DNA of 50,888 nucleotides from Rhodocyclaceae bacterium (GCA_020445665.1 JAGRGD010000301.1:1-50888), one strand, 5' to 3'; positions 8,156 through 17,473 are shown, counted from the stretch's first letter. Notes: a model not told the origin generated them from the sequence alone. Made by a program: numbers and translations.

Positions 8156-8193
8156 ATGCCGCGGAGCGCGAATCGCGCCCGCGGCATTTTTTT
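8156..8193 (+). terminator. Rho-independent terminator after the Cache-domain gene
   Basis: A GC-rich stem, ATGCCGCG pairing with CGCGGCAT around an inner CGCG/CGCG hairpin, is followed by seven T. A second hairpin (CCCCGG/CCGGGG, 8129-8148) lies just upstream. Confidence 0.85.
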
Positions 8194-8237
8194 GCGTCGG
8201 ACGTCCGCCGATCGCAATGGCCTTGCCGGGGCCGCGC

Positions 8238-8480
8238 TCAGAGCTTGCCGTGGGAGCCGTCGCACAGCGGAGCGCCGGCCGAGTGCTTGCAGCCGCAGAA
8301 ATAGGCCGTGCCGGACTTCTCTGCCTGGTAAGGCGTGGGCGCGAAGGAGGAGCCGGCATGGGAGCCGTCGCAGAAGGGCTGCGTCCGGCTACGGCCACAG
8401 GCGCACCAGTAATAGGTCTTGCCGGCCTCGACGTCGACGGCGTAAGGGGCTTTCTGTGCAATTTCAGGGGTGTCGGCCAT
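8238..8480 (-). CDS. Twin CDGSH iron-sulfur protein
   Basis: An 80-residue protein with two mitoNEET-type cluster motifs, C-x-C-x8-CDGSH in the first half and C-x-C-x8-CDGSH in the second. Each should hold a [2Fe-2S] cluster with three Cys and one His ligand. Tandem CDGSH proteins of this size are monomeric and occur in many bacteria; their role in redox or FeS traffic is not settled. The ATG at 8480 has GGAG 8 bases upstream; upstream in-frame ATGs have none. It is convergent with the Cache gene and separated from znuA, which lies on the same strand upstream. Confidence 0.9.
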   Translation of the reverse strand: MADTPEIAQKAPYAVDVEAGKTYYWCACGRSRTQPFCDGSHAGSSFAPTPYQAEKSGTAYFCGCKHSAGAPLCDGSHGKL

Positions 8481-8591
8481 GGCGCGGACTCCAGCGGTTT
8501 CGGGAGCCTGCATTGTGCGACGGGCATCGCCGTCGATAAACGTCACCGGTTGGCAGTGATTGTTGCAGGTTCTGCAACTGTTCTGCGCCGA

Positions 8592-9515
8592 TCAGCGGCG
8601 CAAGGCCCGTGCGAGCGCCTCGAGGTTGTGGGTCATCATCGCGAGATAGCTCGCTGCCTCACCATCGGCCCCGGTCAGTGAGTCCGCGTAGAGCGTGCCG
8701 CCGATGTGGGTTCCGGTCTCGGCCTGGATGCGCTCGATCAGGCGGGGATCGGAGAGGCTCTCGACGAAAAGCGCCGCCGCCCGCTGGGCACGCAGCTGAC
8801 GGATCAGCGCGGCGACCTGTGCCGCCGACGGGCGGGCACTGCTCGAGAGGCCCACCGGCGCGAGAAACTCGAGGCCGTAGGCGCGCGCCAGGTAGCCGAA
8901 GGCGTCATGCGACGTGACGATCCGCCGCGCGTCGGGTGGAATCTCGGCGAATTCTCGCCGGAAGCGGCTGTCCAGCGCGTCGATGCGGCTGAGAAAGGTC
9001 TCCAGGCGTTGCAGGTAGTAGGCCGCATTGGGTTCATCGGCGCGAGCGAAAGCCAGGGCAATGTTGCGGGCGTAGATGTGGCCATTCCGCAGGTCCTGCC
9101 AGGCGTGCGGGTCGGTGGTCGTTGCGTCCTCCGTCCGGGCTTCTCCGTGCTCATGGCCGTGATGCCCGGCGTCTCCGTCGTGCTCGAGCAGCCGGACCCC
9201 CTCGCTGGCGACGACCAGCACGCCCGGGAAACTGCCGGCACGCAGCAGGCGCTCGATCCAGCCCTCGAAGCCGAGCCCGTTCATGACAACGATGTCGGCC
9301 TGCGCGACGGCTCGGGCGTCGGCCGGTCGCGGCTGATAGCCATGGGCGTCGGTGCCGGGCGGAACCAGGTTGGTCAGTTCGATCCGGTCGCCGCCGATGA
9401 CCCGGCACATGTCGGCCAGCAGGCTGAACGAGCTGACCACCTTCAGTTTGGCCGCCGCCGCGGGGGTCGGTGCGACGATGAGGAGGGCCAGCAGGATGAA
9501 GGCAGCGCGCATCAT
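8592..9515 (-). CDS. znuA: Zinc ABC transporter, periplasmic binding protein
   Basis: Captures Zn2+ in the periplasm for the ZnuBC permease. The 307-residue protein starts with a signal peptide (MMRAAFILLALLIVAPTP...). It has the cluster-9 binding fold, with metal-ligand histidines at DAHGYQ, in DPHAWQD, and at TSHDAFGYLA, plus a late acidic ligand. A charged loop with HHGHEHGE lies between the lobes, a feature of zinc rather than manganese binders. The ATG overlaps the znuB stop (ATGA). It is the last gene of a five-gene operon led by zur. Confidence 0.9.
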   Translation of the reverse strand: MMRAAFILLALLIVAPTPAAAAKLKVVSSFSLLADMCRVIGGDRIELTNLVPPGTDAHGYQPRPADARAVAQADIVVMNGLGFEGWIERLLRAGSFPGVLVVASEGVRLLEHDGDAGHHGHEHGEARTEDATTTDPHAWQDLRNGHIYARNIALAFARADEPNAAYYLQRLETFLSRIDALDSRFRREFAEIPPDARRIVTSHDAFGYLARAYGLEFLAPVGLSSSARPSAAQVAALIRQLRAQRAAALFVESLSDPRLIERIQAETGTHIGGTLYADSLTGADGEAASYLAMMTHNLEALARALRR

Positions 9516-10378
9516 GAGGTGTAGTGCCAGCGGGGGCGCAGGCGACGGAACAGGCCGCTGACCGGGCTCGCCAGTAGCGAAAGCACGTAGAGGGCCCCGA
9601 GGGACAGGACGATCGCCGGGCCGGAGGGCAGGCCGGCATGGTAGGACAGCAGCAGACCGCCGGTGGCGCCGACCAGGGAGACGGCGACCGCACTCGCCAG
9701 CAGCGGCCCCAGATCCCGTTGCCACAGCCGCGCGGTGGCGGCGGGGAGGATCATCATGCCGACGGCCATCAGCGTGCCCAGGGCATGGAAGCCCGCCACC
9801 AGGTTGAGCACCAGCAGGACCAGGAAGCCCAGGTGAGCGACCGGGCTGGCGCGACTGACGCTGCGCAGGAAGGCAGGATCGACACACTCGAGCACCAGCG
9901 CCCGATAGCCGACCGCCAGCGCCACCACCGTGAGCGACGCGATGCCGGCGAGAAGCAGCAGGGTCGGGTCGTCGAGGGCCAGCACGTTGCCGAACAGCAC
10001 GTTCATGAGATCCACGCCGTTGCCCGATAGCGAGATGATCATCACCCCGGCCGCGAGGGAGATCAGATAGACCGCGGACAGGCTCGCGTCTTCCCGCAAC
10101 TGGGTTACACGGGCCACGCCGCCGGCCACCAGCGCGACAATCAGCCCGGCGACCAGGCCGCCCCCGGTCATTGCCGGCAGGGACAGCCCGGCCAGCATGT
10201 AACCGATGGCTGCCCCGGGCAGGATCGCATGGGCGATTGCATCGCCTGCGAGGCTCATGTTGCGCAGCATCAGGAACACACCGACCGGCGCCGCGCCGAG
10301 GGCGAGCGCAAAACAGCCGGCCAGCGCACGCCGCATGAAGCCGAACTCGAGGAAGGGGTCGAGCAGCCAGCCCTCCAT
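9512..10378 (-). CDS. znuB: Zinc ABC transporter, membrane permease
   Basis: A 288-residue inner-membrane permease of the ABC-3 family with about eight hydrophobic helices. The family signature around GDAIAHAILPGAAIGY (the conserved S/G-D-AxxHxxLPG segment) is near residues 45-60. It forms the channel with ZnuC as ATPase. Its start overlaps the znuC stop by one base (TGATG) and its stop overlaps the znuA start, so the operon is translationally coupled. Confidence 0.9.
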   Translation of the reverse strand: MEGWLLDPFLEFGFMRRALAGCFALALGAAPVGVFLMLRNMSLAGDAIAHAILPGAAIGYMLAGLSLPAMTGGGLVAGLIVALVAGGVARVTQLREDASLSAVYLISLAAGVMIISLSGNGVDLMNVLFGNVLALDDPTLLLLAGIASLTVVALAVGYRALVLECVDPAFLRSVSRASPVAHLGFLVLLVLNLVAGFHALGTLMAVGMMILPAATARLWQRDLGPLLASAVAVSLVGATGGLLLSYHAGLPSGPAIVLSLGALYVLSLLASPVSGLFRRLRPRWHYTS

Positions 10379-11130
10379 CAGGCGGCCTCCGCGTGCCGGT
10401 GGCAGACCGGCGCGTGTTCGTCGAAGGCCTCTGCAAGCGCCCTGGCGCGGGCGAGATTGGTGCCGGAGAGCACTTCCACGGCGGGGCCGCGGGCGATCGT
10501 TTCCCGCGCGAGCAGCAGGGCTTCAGGGTACTCGACGCGGACGTGGTCCAGGTCGTGGAGCACGGCGATGACGGTTCGGCCCTCGTCGTGCCAGCGCTGG
10601 ATCAGCCGCGACATGTCCTGCACCGTCTGGGCATCCACCGCGGCGTAGGGTTCGTCGAGGAGGATCAGCGGCGCGTCCTGCAGCAACAGCCTGGCGAAGC
10701 GCGCCCGCTGCAGCTGGCCGCCCGAGAGCGTGCCGATCGGTCGCCGCTCGAAGCCCCCGAGGCCCACCTGGGCGAGGGCGTCGGCGAGCCGCACCCGACC
10801 CGCCCGGCCGATGCCACCGAACAGGCCGAGACGGCGCCAAAGGCCCATCGCCACCAGGTCCGAGACCGTGATGGGGAAGCTCGGGTCGAGGGCGGTCTGC
10901 TGTGGCAGGTACGCGAAGCGGCCGCCTTCACCCGGGCGCCGCCGGATGCCGCCTTCGATCGGGCGCAGTTCGCCGGCAATGGACTTCAGCAGTGTGGACT
11001 TGCCGGCGCCGTTCGGCCCGACGAGGGCGATCAGCGCGCCTTCGGCGATTTCCCCGTGGAGGTGGTGCACCACCGGGTGGCGGTCATAGCCCAGCGTGAG
11101 GTTGTCGAAAATCAGGGCAGGCTGGCTCAT
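10378..11130 (-). CDS. znuC: Zinc ABC transporter, ATPase
   Basis: A 250-residue ATPase that energises zinc uptake. Walker A is GPNGAGKST, the Q-loop reads YLPQQ, the signature is LSGGQLQRA, Walker B is LILLDEP, and the switch His is in VLHDLDH. The ATG at 11130 overlaps the stop of the preceding small protein gene (ATGA). The C-terminus ends in a short His-containing tail (HAPVCHRHAEAA). Confidence 0.93.
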   Translation of the reverse strand: MSQPALIFDNLTLGYDRHPVVHHLHGEIAEGALIALVGPNGAGKSTLLKSIAGELRPIEGGIRRRPGEGGRFAYLPQQTALDPSFPITVSDLVAMGLWRRLGLFGGIGRAGRVRLADALAQVGLGGFERRPIGTLSGGQLQRARFARLLLQDAPLILLDEPYAAVDAQTVQDMSRLIQRWHDEGRTVIAVLHDLDHVRVEYPEALLLARETIARGPAVEVLSGTNLARARALAEAFDEHAPVCHRHAEAA

Positions 11131-11291
11131 CGCAGGGCCCACCAGACGATCGCCCACAAGGGCACGAGTCCCGCCGCAGCCAGCAGCAGCCGCTGCGTGA
11201 CGCTGGCGCACAGCAGCGAGTTGGGGCCAGGCGGTCGCGCCTCATGGTGGTGGAGTGGCGTCGGGGCGGCCGAGTCGCGGAGGGGGGTCAT
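11127..11291 (-). CDS. Small membrane protein in the zinc operon
   Basis: A 54-residue protein with no family I can name. Residues 10-30 are polar and Pro-rich with three consecutive His (14-16). Residues 31-52 form one hydrophobic helix ending in WAIVWWALR, so a single-span inner-membrane protein is likely. Its start overlaps the zur stop (ATGA) and its stop overlaps the znuC start (ATGA), which is the main evidence that it is translated. A role in zinc sensing or transporter assembly is speculative. Confidence 0.6.
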   Translation of the reverse strand: MTPLRDSAAPTPLHHHEARPPGPNSLLCASVTQRLLLAAAGLVPLWAIVWWALR

Positions 11292-11740
11292 GGTGCAACC
11301 GGGTTGCGTGCTTCGCTGGCCGCCGCACCGGGACACGCCGGGCACAGGCCGTGGAAGGTCAGCTCGGCACGTCCGAGCCGGAATCCGCTCGGCAGGGTGG
11401 CCGCGATGGCCGGCTGGAGCGACTCGAGACAGAACACCTTGCCACAGTGCTCGCACTGGAAGTGGGCGTGCTGGTGGCCGCCTTCCCGCGCCGCATTGAA
11501 GCGCCAGGCCCGGTCCGGACCGGCGACCTTGTGGGCGAGATCGTGGCCGACCAGCCAGTCGAGGGTGCGGTAGAGGGTGACGCGGTCGTGGCTGACCCCG
11601 CGGGCATCGAGCGCCTCGCCGACCTCGTCGTGGCTGATCGGTCGGCCGGCGTCGAACAGCACGGCGAGCACCGCGGTGCGCGTACGGGTGACGCGACCGC
11701 CGCGGGCGGCGATGAGACCGGCAGGATCGGCGTGGGGCAT
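11288..11740 (-). CDS. zur: Fur-family zinc uptake regulator
   Basis: A 150-residue metalloregulator that should repress the zinc operon when zinc is plentiful. The N-terminal winged helix carries RVTRTRTAVLAVL and the recognition segment VSHDRVTLYRTLDWL. The C-terminal dimer domain has the histidine-rich stretch HQHAHFQCEHC and a second CxxC (CPAC), which form the structural zinc site. Its position as first gene of the znu operon, with a candidate palindromic operator 20 bases upstream, favours Zur over Fur or PerR. Confidence 0.87.
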   Translation of the reverse strand: MPHADPAGLIAARGGRVTRTRTAVLAVLFDAGRPISHDEVGEALDARGVSHDRVTLYRTLDWLVGHDLAHKVAGPDRAWRFNAAREGGHQHAHFQCEHCGKVFCLESLQPAIAATLPSGFRLGRAELTFHGLCPACPGAAASEARNPVAP

Positions 11741-11760
11741 GGCGGGCTACGGCGAGCGTT

Positions 11761-11781
11761 TAATGCAACAGTGTAGCGTTA
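11761..11781. promoter_or_regulatory. Candidate Zur operator
   Basis: TAATGCAAC-agt-GTAGCGTTA is an imperfect inverted repeat (7 of 9 positions symmetric) with Fur-family geometry, 20 bases upstream of the zur ATG. It would give autoregulation of the whole zinc operon. It is inferred from position and symmetry only. Confidence 0.45.
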
Positions 11782-11818
11782 GCGGCCGCTGCGCTCAATG
11801 CCCGGCGGTGTCGCCGAC

Positions 11819-14800
11819 TCAACCGGCGTTGCCGAACTGCTGCCGGAAAACCTCGAACTCGGCTGCCGGTAGTGGTTTGCTGAAGAGAAAGCCCTGCACG
11901 TCAAAGCAGCCCCAGGCGCGAAGCTGGTCCAGGTGCTCCCGGGTCTCGACGCCCTCGGCGATCACTTCCAGCTTCAGGCTGCGGGCCAGGGAGATCACAG
12001 CCTCGACGATGGCGGCGTCGTTGGGGTCGTCGGACAGGTCCTGGATGAAACTCTGGTCCACCTTGAGGCGGTCGATGGCGAAGCGCTTCAGGTAGGACAG
12101 GCTGGAGTAGCCGGTTCCGAAATCGTCGATGGCAAGGCGTACACCCAGTTCGGACAGCCGCCCCAGCAGAGCCGTGGCCTCGTCGGGCCGTTCCATCAGC
12201 ATGCTCTCGGTGATCTCGAGCTCGAGCTGGTCCGGTGGCAGGCCACTGTCGGCGAGAGCGTCGCGCACCAGCTGGATCAGGTCTTCGCCGGATGAGAACT
12301 GGCGGGCCGACAGGTTGACGCCCATGCGCATCGGTTCGTCGAACTGCCGGTGCCAGCGGGCGGCCTGCCGACAGGCTTCTCGCAGCACGAATGCGCCCAG
12401 CGGGACGATCAGGCCGGTATCCTCGGCCACCGGGATGAAGCGGGCTGGCGAGATCATGCCCTGTCCCGGGTGCATCCATCGGACAAGGGCCTCGGCGCCG
12501 ACGATGCGCCCGCTGCGGGCGTCCACCTGGGGCTGGTAGTGGACCACGAACTCGCCCCGCTCCAGCCCACCGCGCAGGTCCGTCTCCATCCGGACGCGCT
12601 CCGTCACGATGGCGTTGAGGCCCTCGGTGTAGAACTGGAAATTGGCGCGCCCCAGCTCCTTGGCGTGGTACATCGCAGTGTCGGCGTTGCGCAGCAGGGT
12701 CTCGACCGACTCGCCGTCGCGGGGATAGAGACTGATGCCCACGCTCGCCGTGACATGGAAGGATTGATTGCGCACGGACAGCGGCTCGCCAAGTGCCTCG
12801 AGGGCGCGGGTGGCGACCAGTGCGGCGGCTTCGGTGCCGTGCAGACCGGGCAGGACGATGACGAACTCGTCTCCGCCCAGCCGCGCGACGGTCTCGCCCT
12901 GGCGCAGCACGGCGCTCAGGCGGCGCGCCACCTCCTCGAGCAGGGCGTCGCCCACGTCGTGACCGAGGGAGTCGTTGACCAGCTTGAAGCGGTCCAGGTC
13001 GAGGAACATCACGGCCACCTGGCGGTCGTCCCGGGCCGCGATCGACAAGGCCTGGCCGAGGCGGTCCTGCAGCAGGATCCGGTTGGGCAGGCCGGTTAGG
13101 GCGTCGTGGTGGGCGAGGAAGTGAATCCGGGCCTCGGCTTCCTTGCGGGCGCTGATGTCGAAGAAGCTGGCGATGTAGTTGTGGGGCCGGCCGTCCGGCC
13201 CGCGCACCGCGGTGACGGTCATCCACTGGGGATAGACGCGCCCGTCCTTGCGCCGGTTCCAGACCTCGCCGGTCCACTGGCCCTCGGCAGCCAGTTCCCG
13301 GGCGAGGGCTTCGTAGAATTCCGTTCCGTGCCGGCCCGAGCGCAACAGCCGGGGCGTCTCGCCGATGAGCTCGGCGGGGGCGTAGCCGGTGATCGGTTCG
13401 CACGCGGCATTGGCCGAGATGATGCGGTGCTCCGCGTCGGTGATCATGATGCCCTCGGCGCTGTTCGCGAACACCGAGGCGGCCAGCCGGAGCTCGGATT
13501 CGAGCTGCTGGCGGGCCAACTCCATCGCCGCACGGTCGGCGAAGATGGAGATCAGCTGGGCGTTCTCGGGCTGCAGCGAGAGATCCCGGTCGGACAGCAC
13601 CACGAGCGTGCCCACCCCGTTGCCGTGGGTGTCGCGCAGCGCCGCGCCGAGGAAGTTGGTCAGCTGGCCGGACTCGCACAGGTGGGTGGGGCAGCAAGGC
13701 GATTCAATGGCCTCGGCGAGAACGCCCCGGTCGCTGCGGAGCAGGCGCTCGCATGGCGTGCCGGCGGTCTCGTAGGTGAAATTGTCGGAGAACGACTTTC
13801 CCGACCAGACCGCGAGGGTGCGCATCGAACCCGCCGTTTCGGCGCGCTCGGAGACCAGCACGTGGGCTACGTCCAGGGTACGTGCCAGGTGGCTGACCAG
13901 CGAGCGGAAGAAGGCTTCGCCCGATTGGCGCGCCGTTGCCGCGACGAGTCCGCGCAGGGCCTCCTGACTGCGACGCACCGCGGTGATGTCCCGCGCGATG
14001 CCGCGCAGTCCGGTGAGATGGCCGGCGTCGTCGAATTCCTTGGTCAGAGACCACAGAAGCCGCAAGGGTTGTCCGGTCACCGGGCGGGTGCGGCACTCCA
14101 CGCTCAATTGCCACTGCTCGGAGTTCAGCCAGCGCTCGATGGCGCCGCCGATCTCCTCGCGATCCTCGCGGCTCACCAGGTCGAGCAGGGGCTGACCGAG
14201 GCAATCGCCGGCTGGCCGGCCGAGCAGGGTCTCCGCGGCGGGGTTGCAGAACAGGATGACCAGGTCGAGATCCACCTGCACGATCAGGTCCTCAAGCCCA
14301 TCCACCAGGGAGCGGTAGCGGTGCTCGGTGCTCAGGAGCGCGCGCTCGCGCAGGACGATCGAGCGCACCATCCGGTCCATGGCGTCGCGCAGCCGGTCGA
14401 TCTCGGGCCAGGACATCGGTGGTGGCGGCGCGTCGTAGCGGCCGGCCGACACTTCGACCGCGTGCTGAACGAGGGCGTCGAGCGGTGCGCCGAGCCGGCG
14501 TGACAGGCGGGAGGCCAGCACGGAACTGAGGATCGCGATGCCGATCAGCGCGAGCAGCGTGACCCCGATGGCCCGCTCTATCTGGCCACGGCTGTGGTCG
14601 ATTGGCTGGCCGACAATGACGATCCAGCGCGGACCGGCAATCTCGCCGGCGACGCCGACGTAGCGATTGCCGCCCAGCTCGAACTCGTGCTGTTCGCGGG
14701 CCCCCTGATGTGCGCGCCCGACCATCGGCAGGTGGCCGAGATTGACCTGCTGGAGCGCGACGGAAGGGTCGGGATGCGCGACGACCTGGCCGCGGCGGTC

Positions 14801-15406
14801 GAGCACCACGACGATCAGGTGACCGGTGGCCCCCAGGCGCCGACTGAACTCGGACAGGCGATTGAGATTGATCTCTCCGACCAGGATGCCCTCGCCGGCC
14901 GGAACCGCGATGGCAACGGCGATCTGCCCCGCCAGGGTCGACAGATGGGAGTCGGACCACACCGGCAGGGCGGCGCTCCGTGCCTGCCGGACATGCTCCC
15001 GACCGGACAGGTCGAGGCCGCGGATCTCTTCGAGGGGCAAGACCGCTTGCCGCCCGGTAGCCTGGGCGCCGGCGATCACGCGGTCGTCCGCGTCGGTCAG
15101 GTAGAGGTGCTCGAAGCTGCGGTTGGCGAGCACCGCCGTGTCGAGAATGCGCTGGGCATCTCCGATGGCACTCAGGGGCTCAAGGTGGCCTGCCAGCTCG
15201 ATCAACTCGCTCATGGGATCGGTCAGCAACTGCTCCACTTCGGCCACGACGCCGTCGCCGAACGCGCGGTTCTCCGATTCCAGGTCCTCCTCGATGGTGG
15301 CCACCAGGATCGTGCCGAGGGCGACCGACACGAGGAGGGCCGGCACCAGAGACAGCCAGGCGAGGTGGCGAAGCAACCAGAGGCGGATCGAACCGGGCGC
15401 CGTCAC
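11819..15406 (-). CDS. Membrane sensor with PAS, GAF, GGDEF and EAL domains
   Basis: A 1195-residue c-di-GMP enzyme. Order: TM helix (about 10-32), a periplasmic Cache-like sensor (about 35-265), TM helix (IGVTLLALIGIAILSSVLA), HAMP, PAS, GAF-like, PAS, GGDEF near residue 842 with the motif RLGGDEF intact, and EAL near 969 with GAEALVRW and DDFGTGYSS intact. Both synthesis and hydrolysis of c-di-GMP are therefore possible. The GTG at 15406 is 5 bases after the stop of a periplasmic binding protein gene, so ligand capture and this sensor are probably linked. Two short lipoprotein-like or upstream starts were not supported. Confidence 0.88.
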   Translation of the reverse strand: MTAPGSIRLWLLRHLAWLSLVPALLVSVALGTILVATIEEDLESENRAFGDGVVAEVEQLLTDPMSELIELAGHLEPLSAIGDAQRILDTAVLANRSFEHLYLTDADDRVIAGAQATGRQAVLPLEEIRGLDLSGREHVRQARSAALPVWSDSHLSTLAGQIAVAIAVPAGEGILVGEINLNRLSEFSRRLGATGHLIVVVLDRRGQVVAHPDPSVALQQVNLGHLPMVGRAHQGAREQHEFELGGNRYVGVAGEIAGPRWIVIVGQPIDHSRGQIERAIGVTLLALIGIAILSSVLASRLSRRLGAPLDALVQHAVEVSAGRYDAPPPPMSWPEIDRLRDAMDRMVRSIVLRERALLSTEHRYRSLVDGLEDLIVQVDLDLVILFCNPAAETLLGRPAGDCLGQPLLDLVSREDREEIGGAIERWLNSEQWQLSVECRTRPVTGQPLRLLWSLTKEFDDAGHLTGLRGIARDITAVRRSQEALRGLVAATARQSGEAFFRSLVSHLARTLDVAHVLVSERAETAGSMRTLAVWSGKSFSDNFTYETAGTPCERLLRSDRGVLAEAIESPCCPTHLCESGQLTNFLGAALRDTHGNGVGTLVVLSDRDLSLQPENAQLISIFADRAAMELARQQLESELRLAASVFANSAEGIMITDAEHRIISANAACEPITGYAPAELIGETPRLLRSGRHGTEFYEALARELAAEGQWTGEVWNRRKDGRVYPQWMTVTAVRGPDGRPHNYIASFFDISARKEAEARIHFLAHHDALTGLPNRILLQDRLGQALSIAARDDRQVAVMFLDLDRFKLVNDSLGHDVGDALLEEVARRLSAVLRQGETVARLGGDEFVIVLPGLHGTEAAALVATRALEALGEPLSVRNQSFHVTASVGISLYPRDGESVETLLRNADTAMYHAKELGRANFQFYTEGLNAIVTERVRMETDLRGGLERGEFVVHYQPQVDARSGRIVGAEALVRWMHPGQGMISPARFIPVAEDTGLIVPLGAFVLREACRQAARWHRQFDEPMRMGVNLSARQFSSGEDLIQLVRDALADSGLPPDQLELEITESMLMERPDEATALLGRLSELGVRLAIDDFGTGYSSLSYLKRFAIDRLKVDQSFIQDLSDDPNDAAIVEAVISLARSLKLEVIAEGVETREHLDQLRAWGCFDVQGFLFSKPLPAAEFEVFRQQFGNAG

Positions 15407-15411
15407 GGGGC

Positions 15412-16608
15412 TCAGTGACCGTTGTCGTTCCGGACGCGCTCGAAGCGGCCGTCGCGGATCGTGGTGATGAAGGTGCTGCGCTGGCCGTCCCCGCTGGCGT
15501 CGAATGCGAAGGCGCCCTGGGCGGCCGGCACCTCGGGCTCGCGTCGCAAATAGTCTCGCAGTGACTCGTCCGGCCGTTTGCGGGCGAGGCCGTTGAGCAC
15601 CACGTTGGCGGCGTCGAAACCGGTCAGCCCGCCGAAGCCGGGCTCGCCGCCGAAGCGCTTGCGGTAGGCCTCGCGGAACGCCAGGTAGCCCGGGGCCTGA
15701 CTGTCCTCGTCGAGGAAACTGGCGATGGCCATGCCTTCCACCGCACGCCCGCCCATCTCGGTCAGGCGGGAGGTCGCCGCCCACTCCGAGGCGGCCAGCT
15801 GGATGTCCGCATCGAGGTGGCGCACCTGTTGGGCGAGCAGGGCGGCATCCAGCGAGTTGGCGAGAATCAGCACGCCGTCGATCGGCTCCGAGAGGAGCTT
15901 TCGCGCCAGCGGCTGCAGGCGCTCCTGGGCGCCGGACTCGAAAGTCAGCACCGCCACGATGGCGCGACCGTCGGCCTCGAAGCGGCGTCGGAAATCGGCA
16001 AGCCAGCTGGCGGCATAGGCTGCGTTGGTGGCGTCGTAGATGACGGCCAGGTGCGACAGGCCGAGGTGCTCGCCGAGGTGGATTGCGCTCTGTTCGGTGA
16101 ATTCGCGGGTCGGCGCGACGACCCGGAAGAACTGGTCATCCTTTCCGGACAGGGCGTTGGTCGTGACCGTCGGGCTCACCAGCGTCAGCCCCAGTTCATC
16201 GGCGAGGGGGGCAATGGCCAGCGCGATCGCGCTCGTCATGGGGCCGACCACCGCGTGGCAGCCGTTTGCGGACAGTTCGCGGAAGACGCGCTTCGCGTGC
16301 TCGGTGTCGCCTCCGTCGTCTCGGGTCTGCAACTCGATCGGTCGGCCATTGAGGCCACCGCGGGCATTCCATTGTTCGACGGCCAACTGGGCCCCATTGC
16401 GGCCGCTGATGCCCAGGTCGGCGCCGCGGCCGGAGATGCCGCCGATGAAGCCGATGCGCATCGGCGCCGGTTCGGAGCAGGCCTGCAGCAACAGCATCGC
16501 CAGCAGCCACACGATGGTGACGGGGCGGGCGAGGGACAGCGGGTCGCCATGGCGTCGGGCGGCCCGGAGGTGTGCGGACATCATCGGCAGTACGTCATCG
16601 TTCGTCAT
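15412..16608 (-). CDS. Type I periplasmic ligand-binding lipoprotein
   Basis: A 398-residue Leu/Ile/Val- or urea-type binding protein. A long N-region leads to a hydrophobic stretch and lipobox LLLQAC, then IGFIGGISGRGADLG, the hallmark of branched-chain amino-acid binding folds. There are no permease or ATPase genes next to it. It is followed directly by the GGDEF/EAL sensor (5-base gap), so it is more likely a sensor accessory than a transporter part. The ATG at 16608 was chosen; a TTG at 16632 and tandem ATGs at 16584/16581 are alternatives and none has a strong ribosome site. Confidence 0.8.
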   Translation of the reverse strand: MTNDDVLPMMSAHLRAARRHGDPLSLARPVTIVWLLAMLLLQACSEPAPMRIGFIGGISGRGADLGISGRNGAQLAVEQWNARGGLNGRPIELQTRDDGGDTEHAKRVFRELSANGCHAVVGPMTSAIALAIAPLADELGLTLVSPTVTTNALSGKDDQFFRVVAPTREFTEQSAIHLGEHLGLSHLAVIYDATNAAYAASWLADFRRRFEADGRAIVAVLTFESGAQERLQPLARKLLSEPIDGVLILANSLDAALLAQQVRHLDADIQLAASEWAATSRLTEMGGRAVEGMAIASFLDEDSQAPGYLAFREAYRKRFGGEPGFGGLTGFDAANVVLNGLARKRPDESLRDYLRREPEVPAAQGAFAFDASGDGQRSTFITTIRDGRFERVRNDNGH

Positions 16609-16765
16609 CAAAGGGCCTAAAGGCGCGGCCAATCCTTGTCGATAAGCGCCGGGTCACCTGAGCGGCCCGGCACCTGTTCTATCGGCTGCGCCCCGGCATC
16701 CTTCAGTCCCGTGTCCGGCCGGCGCCGCACTCATTCGGTTTTCATTTACGACAAGAGGCAGCACC

Positions 16766-17473
16766 ATGATCCAACGGTTTTCACCCCGTGTTCGCGTCTC
16801 CCTGGGCAGTCTCGCCCTGTTGATGACGTCCGGCCTCGCCCTCGCCGAGCGTCCGATGAACGTGGATGACGCCGGGACGCTGGACCTCGGCGGCGCCAAG
16901 GTCGAGTTTGGCTGGAGCAAGGACGACCGGACCAAGGGCCTCGAGGCGGCGGTCGGTTACGGCCCGATCGAAAACGTCGAGGTAGAACTGGCCGGTGGCT
17001 GGGCCAGGGACGACGATGCGGATCCCGAGCAGACGTTCAAGGCGGTCGGTTTCGCCGTCAAGTGGGTGCCCCTGCAGCAGGAAACGGGTCTGTCGGCCGG
17101 CCTGAAGTTCGAGTACGGCCGGGAGAAGGCCACCGACGACGCAGGGCTGGACGAAACCGCGACCGGCAAGGCCGTCATCGCGCTGGTTCAATGGACCCTG
17201 GGCTCGGGTCAGTTGCTGCACCTCAATCTGTCCCGTGAGTGGGTCGAAGTGGACGACGATACCGAGGCCGAGAACGGCTGGGGCCTCGGCACGGCCTACC
17301 CGCTCAGCGACCAGCTTTTCCTCGTTGCCGAGGCCTTTGGCAGCCAGCACGGGGCGCCGGACAAGGCGGTCGGCGTGCGCTACGAAATCCAGGAGGGTCT
17401 CAAGCTGTCGGGCGAAATCGGCCGTGGCAACGACCGGAGCTTTGCCAATCTGGGAATCGCCTGGGAGTTCTGA
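16766..17473 (+). CDS. Outer-membrane beta-barrel-like protein of unknown function
   Basis: A 235-residue exported protein: signal peptide ending LALA at about residue 27, then alternating amphipathic strands (for example VEFGWSKDD, LEAAVGYGP, VEVELAGGWA) and a C-terminal WEF, with the terminal Phe expected by the outer-membrane assembly machinery. The composition is acidic in loops. No family was recognised. It is 110 bases upstream of nikR on the same strand, with a hairpin between, so co-regulation by nickel is possible but not shown. Confidence 0.7.
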   Translation: MIQRFSPRVRVSLGSLALLMTSGLALAERPMNVDDAGTLDLGGAKVEFGWSKDDRTKGLEAAVGYGPIENVEVELAGGWARDDDADPEQTFKAVGFAVKWVPLQQETGLSAGLKFEYGREKATDDAGLDETATGKAVIALVQWTLGSGQLLHLNLSREWVEVDDDTEAENGWGLGTAYPLSDQLFLVAEAFGSQHGAPDKAVGVRYEIQEGLKLSGEIGRGNDRSFANLGIAWEF

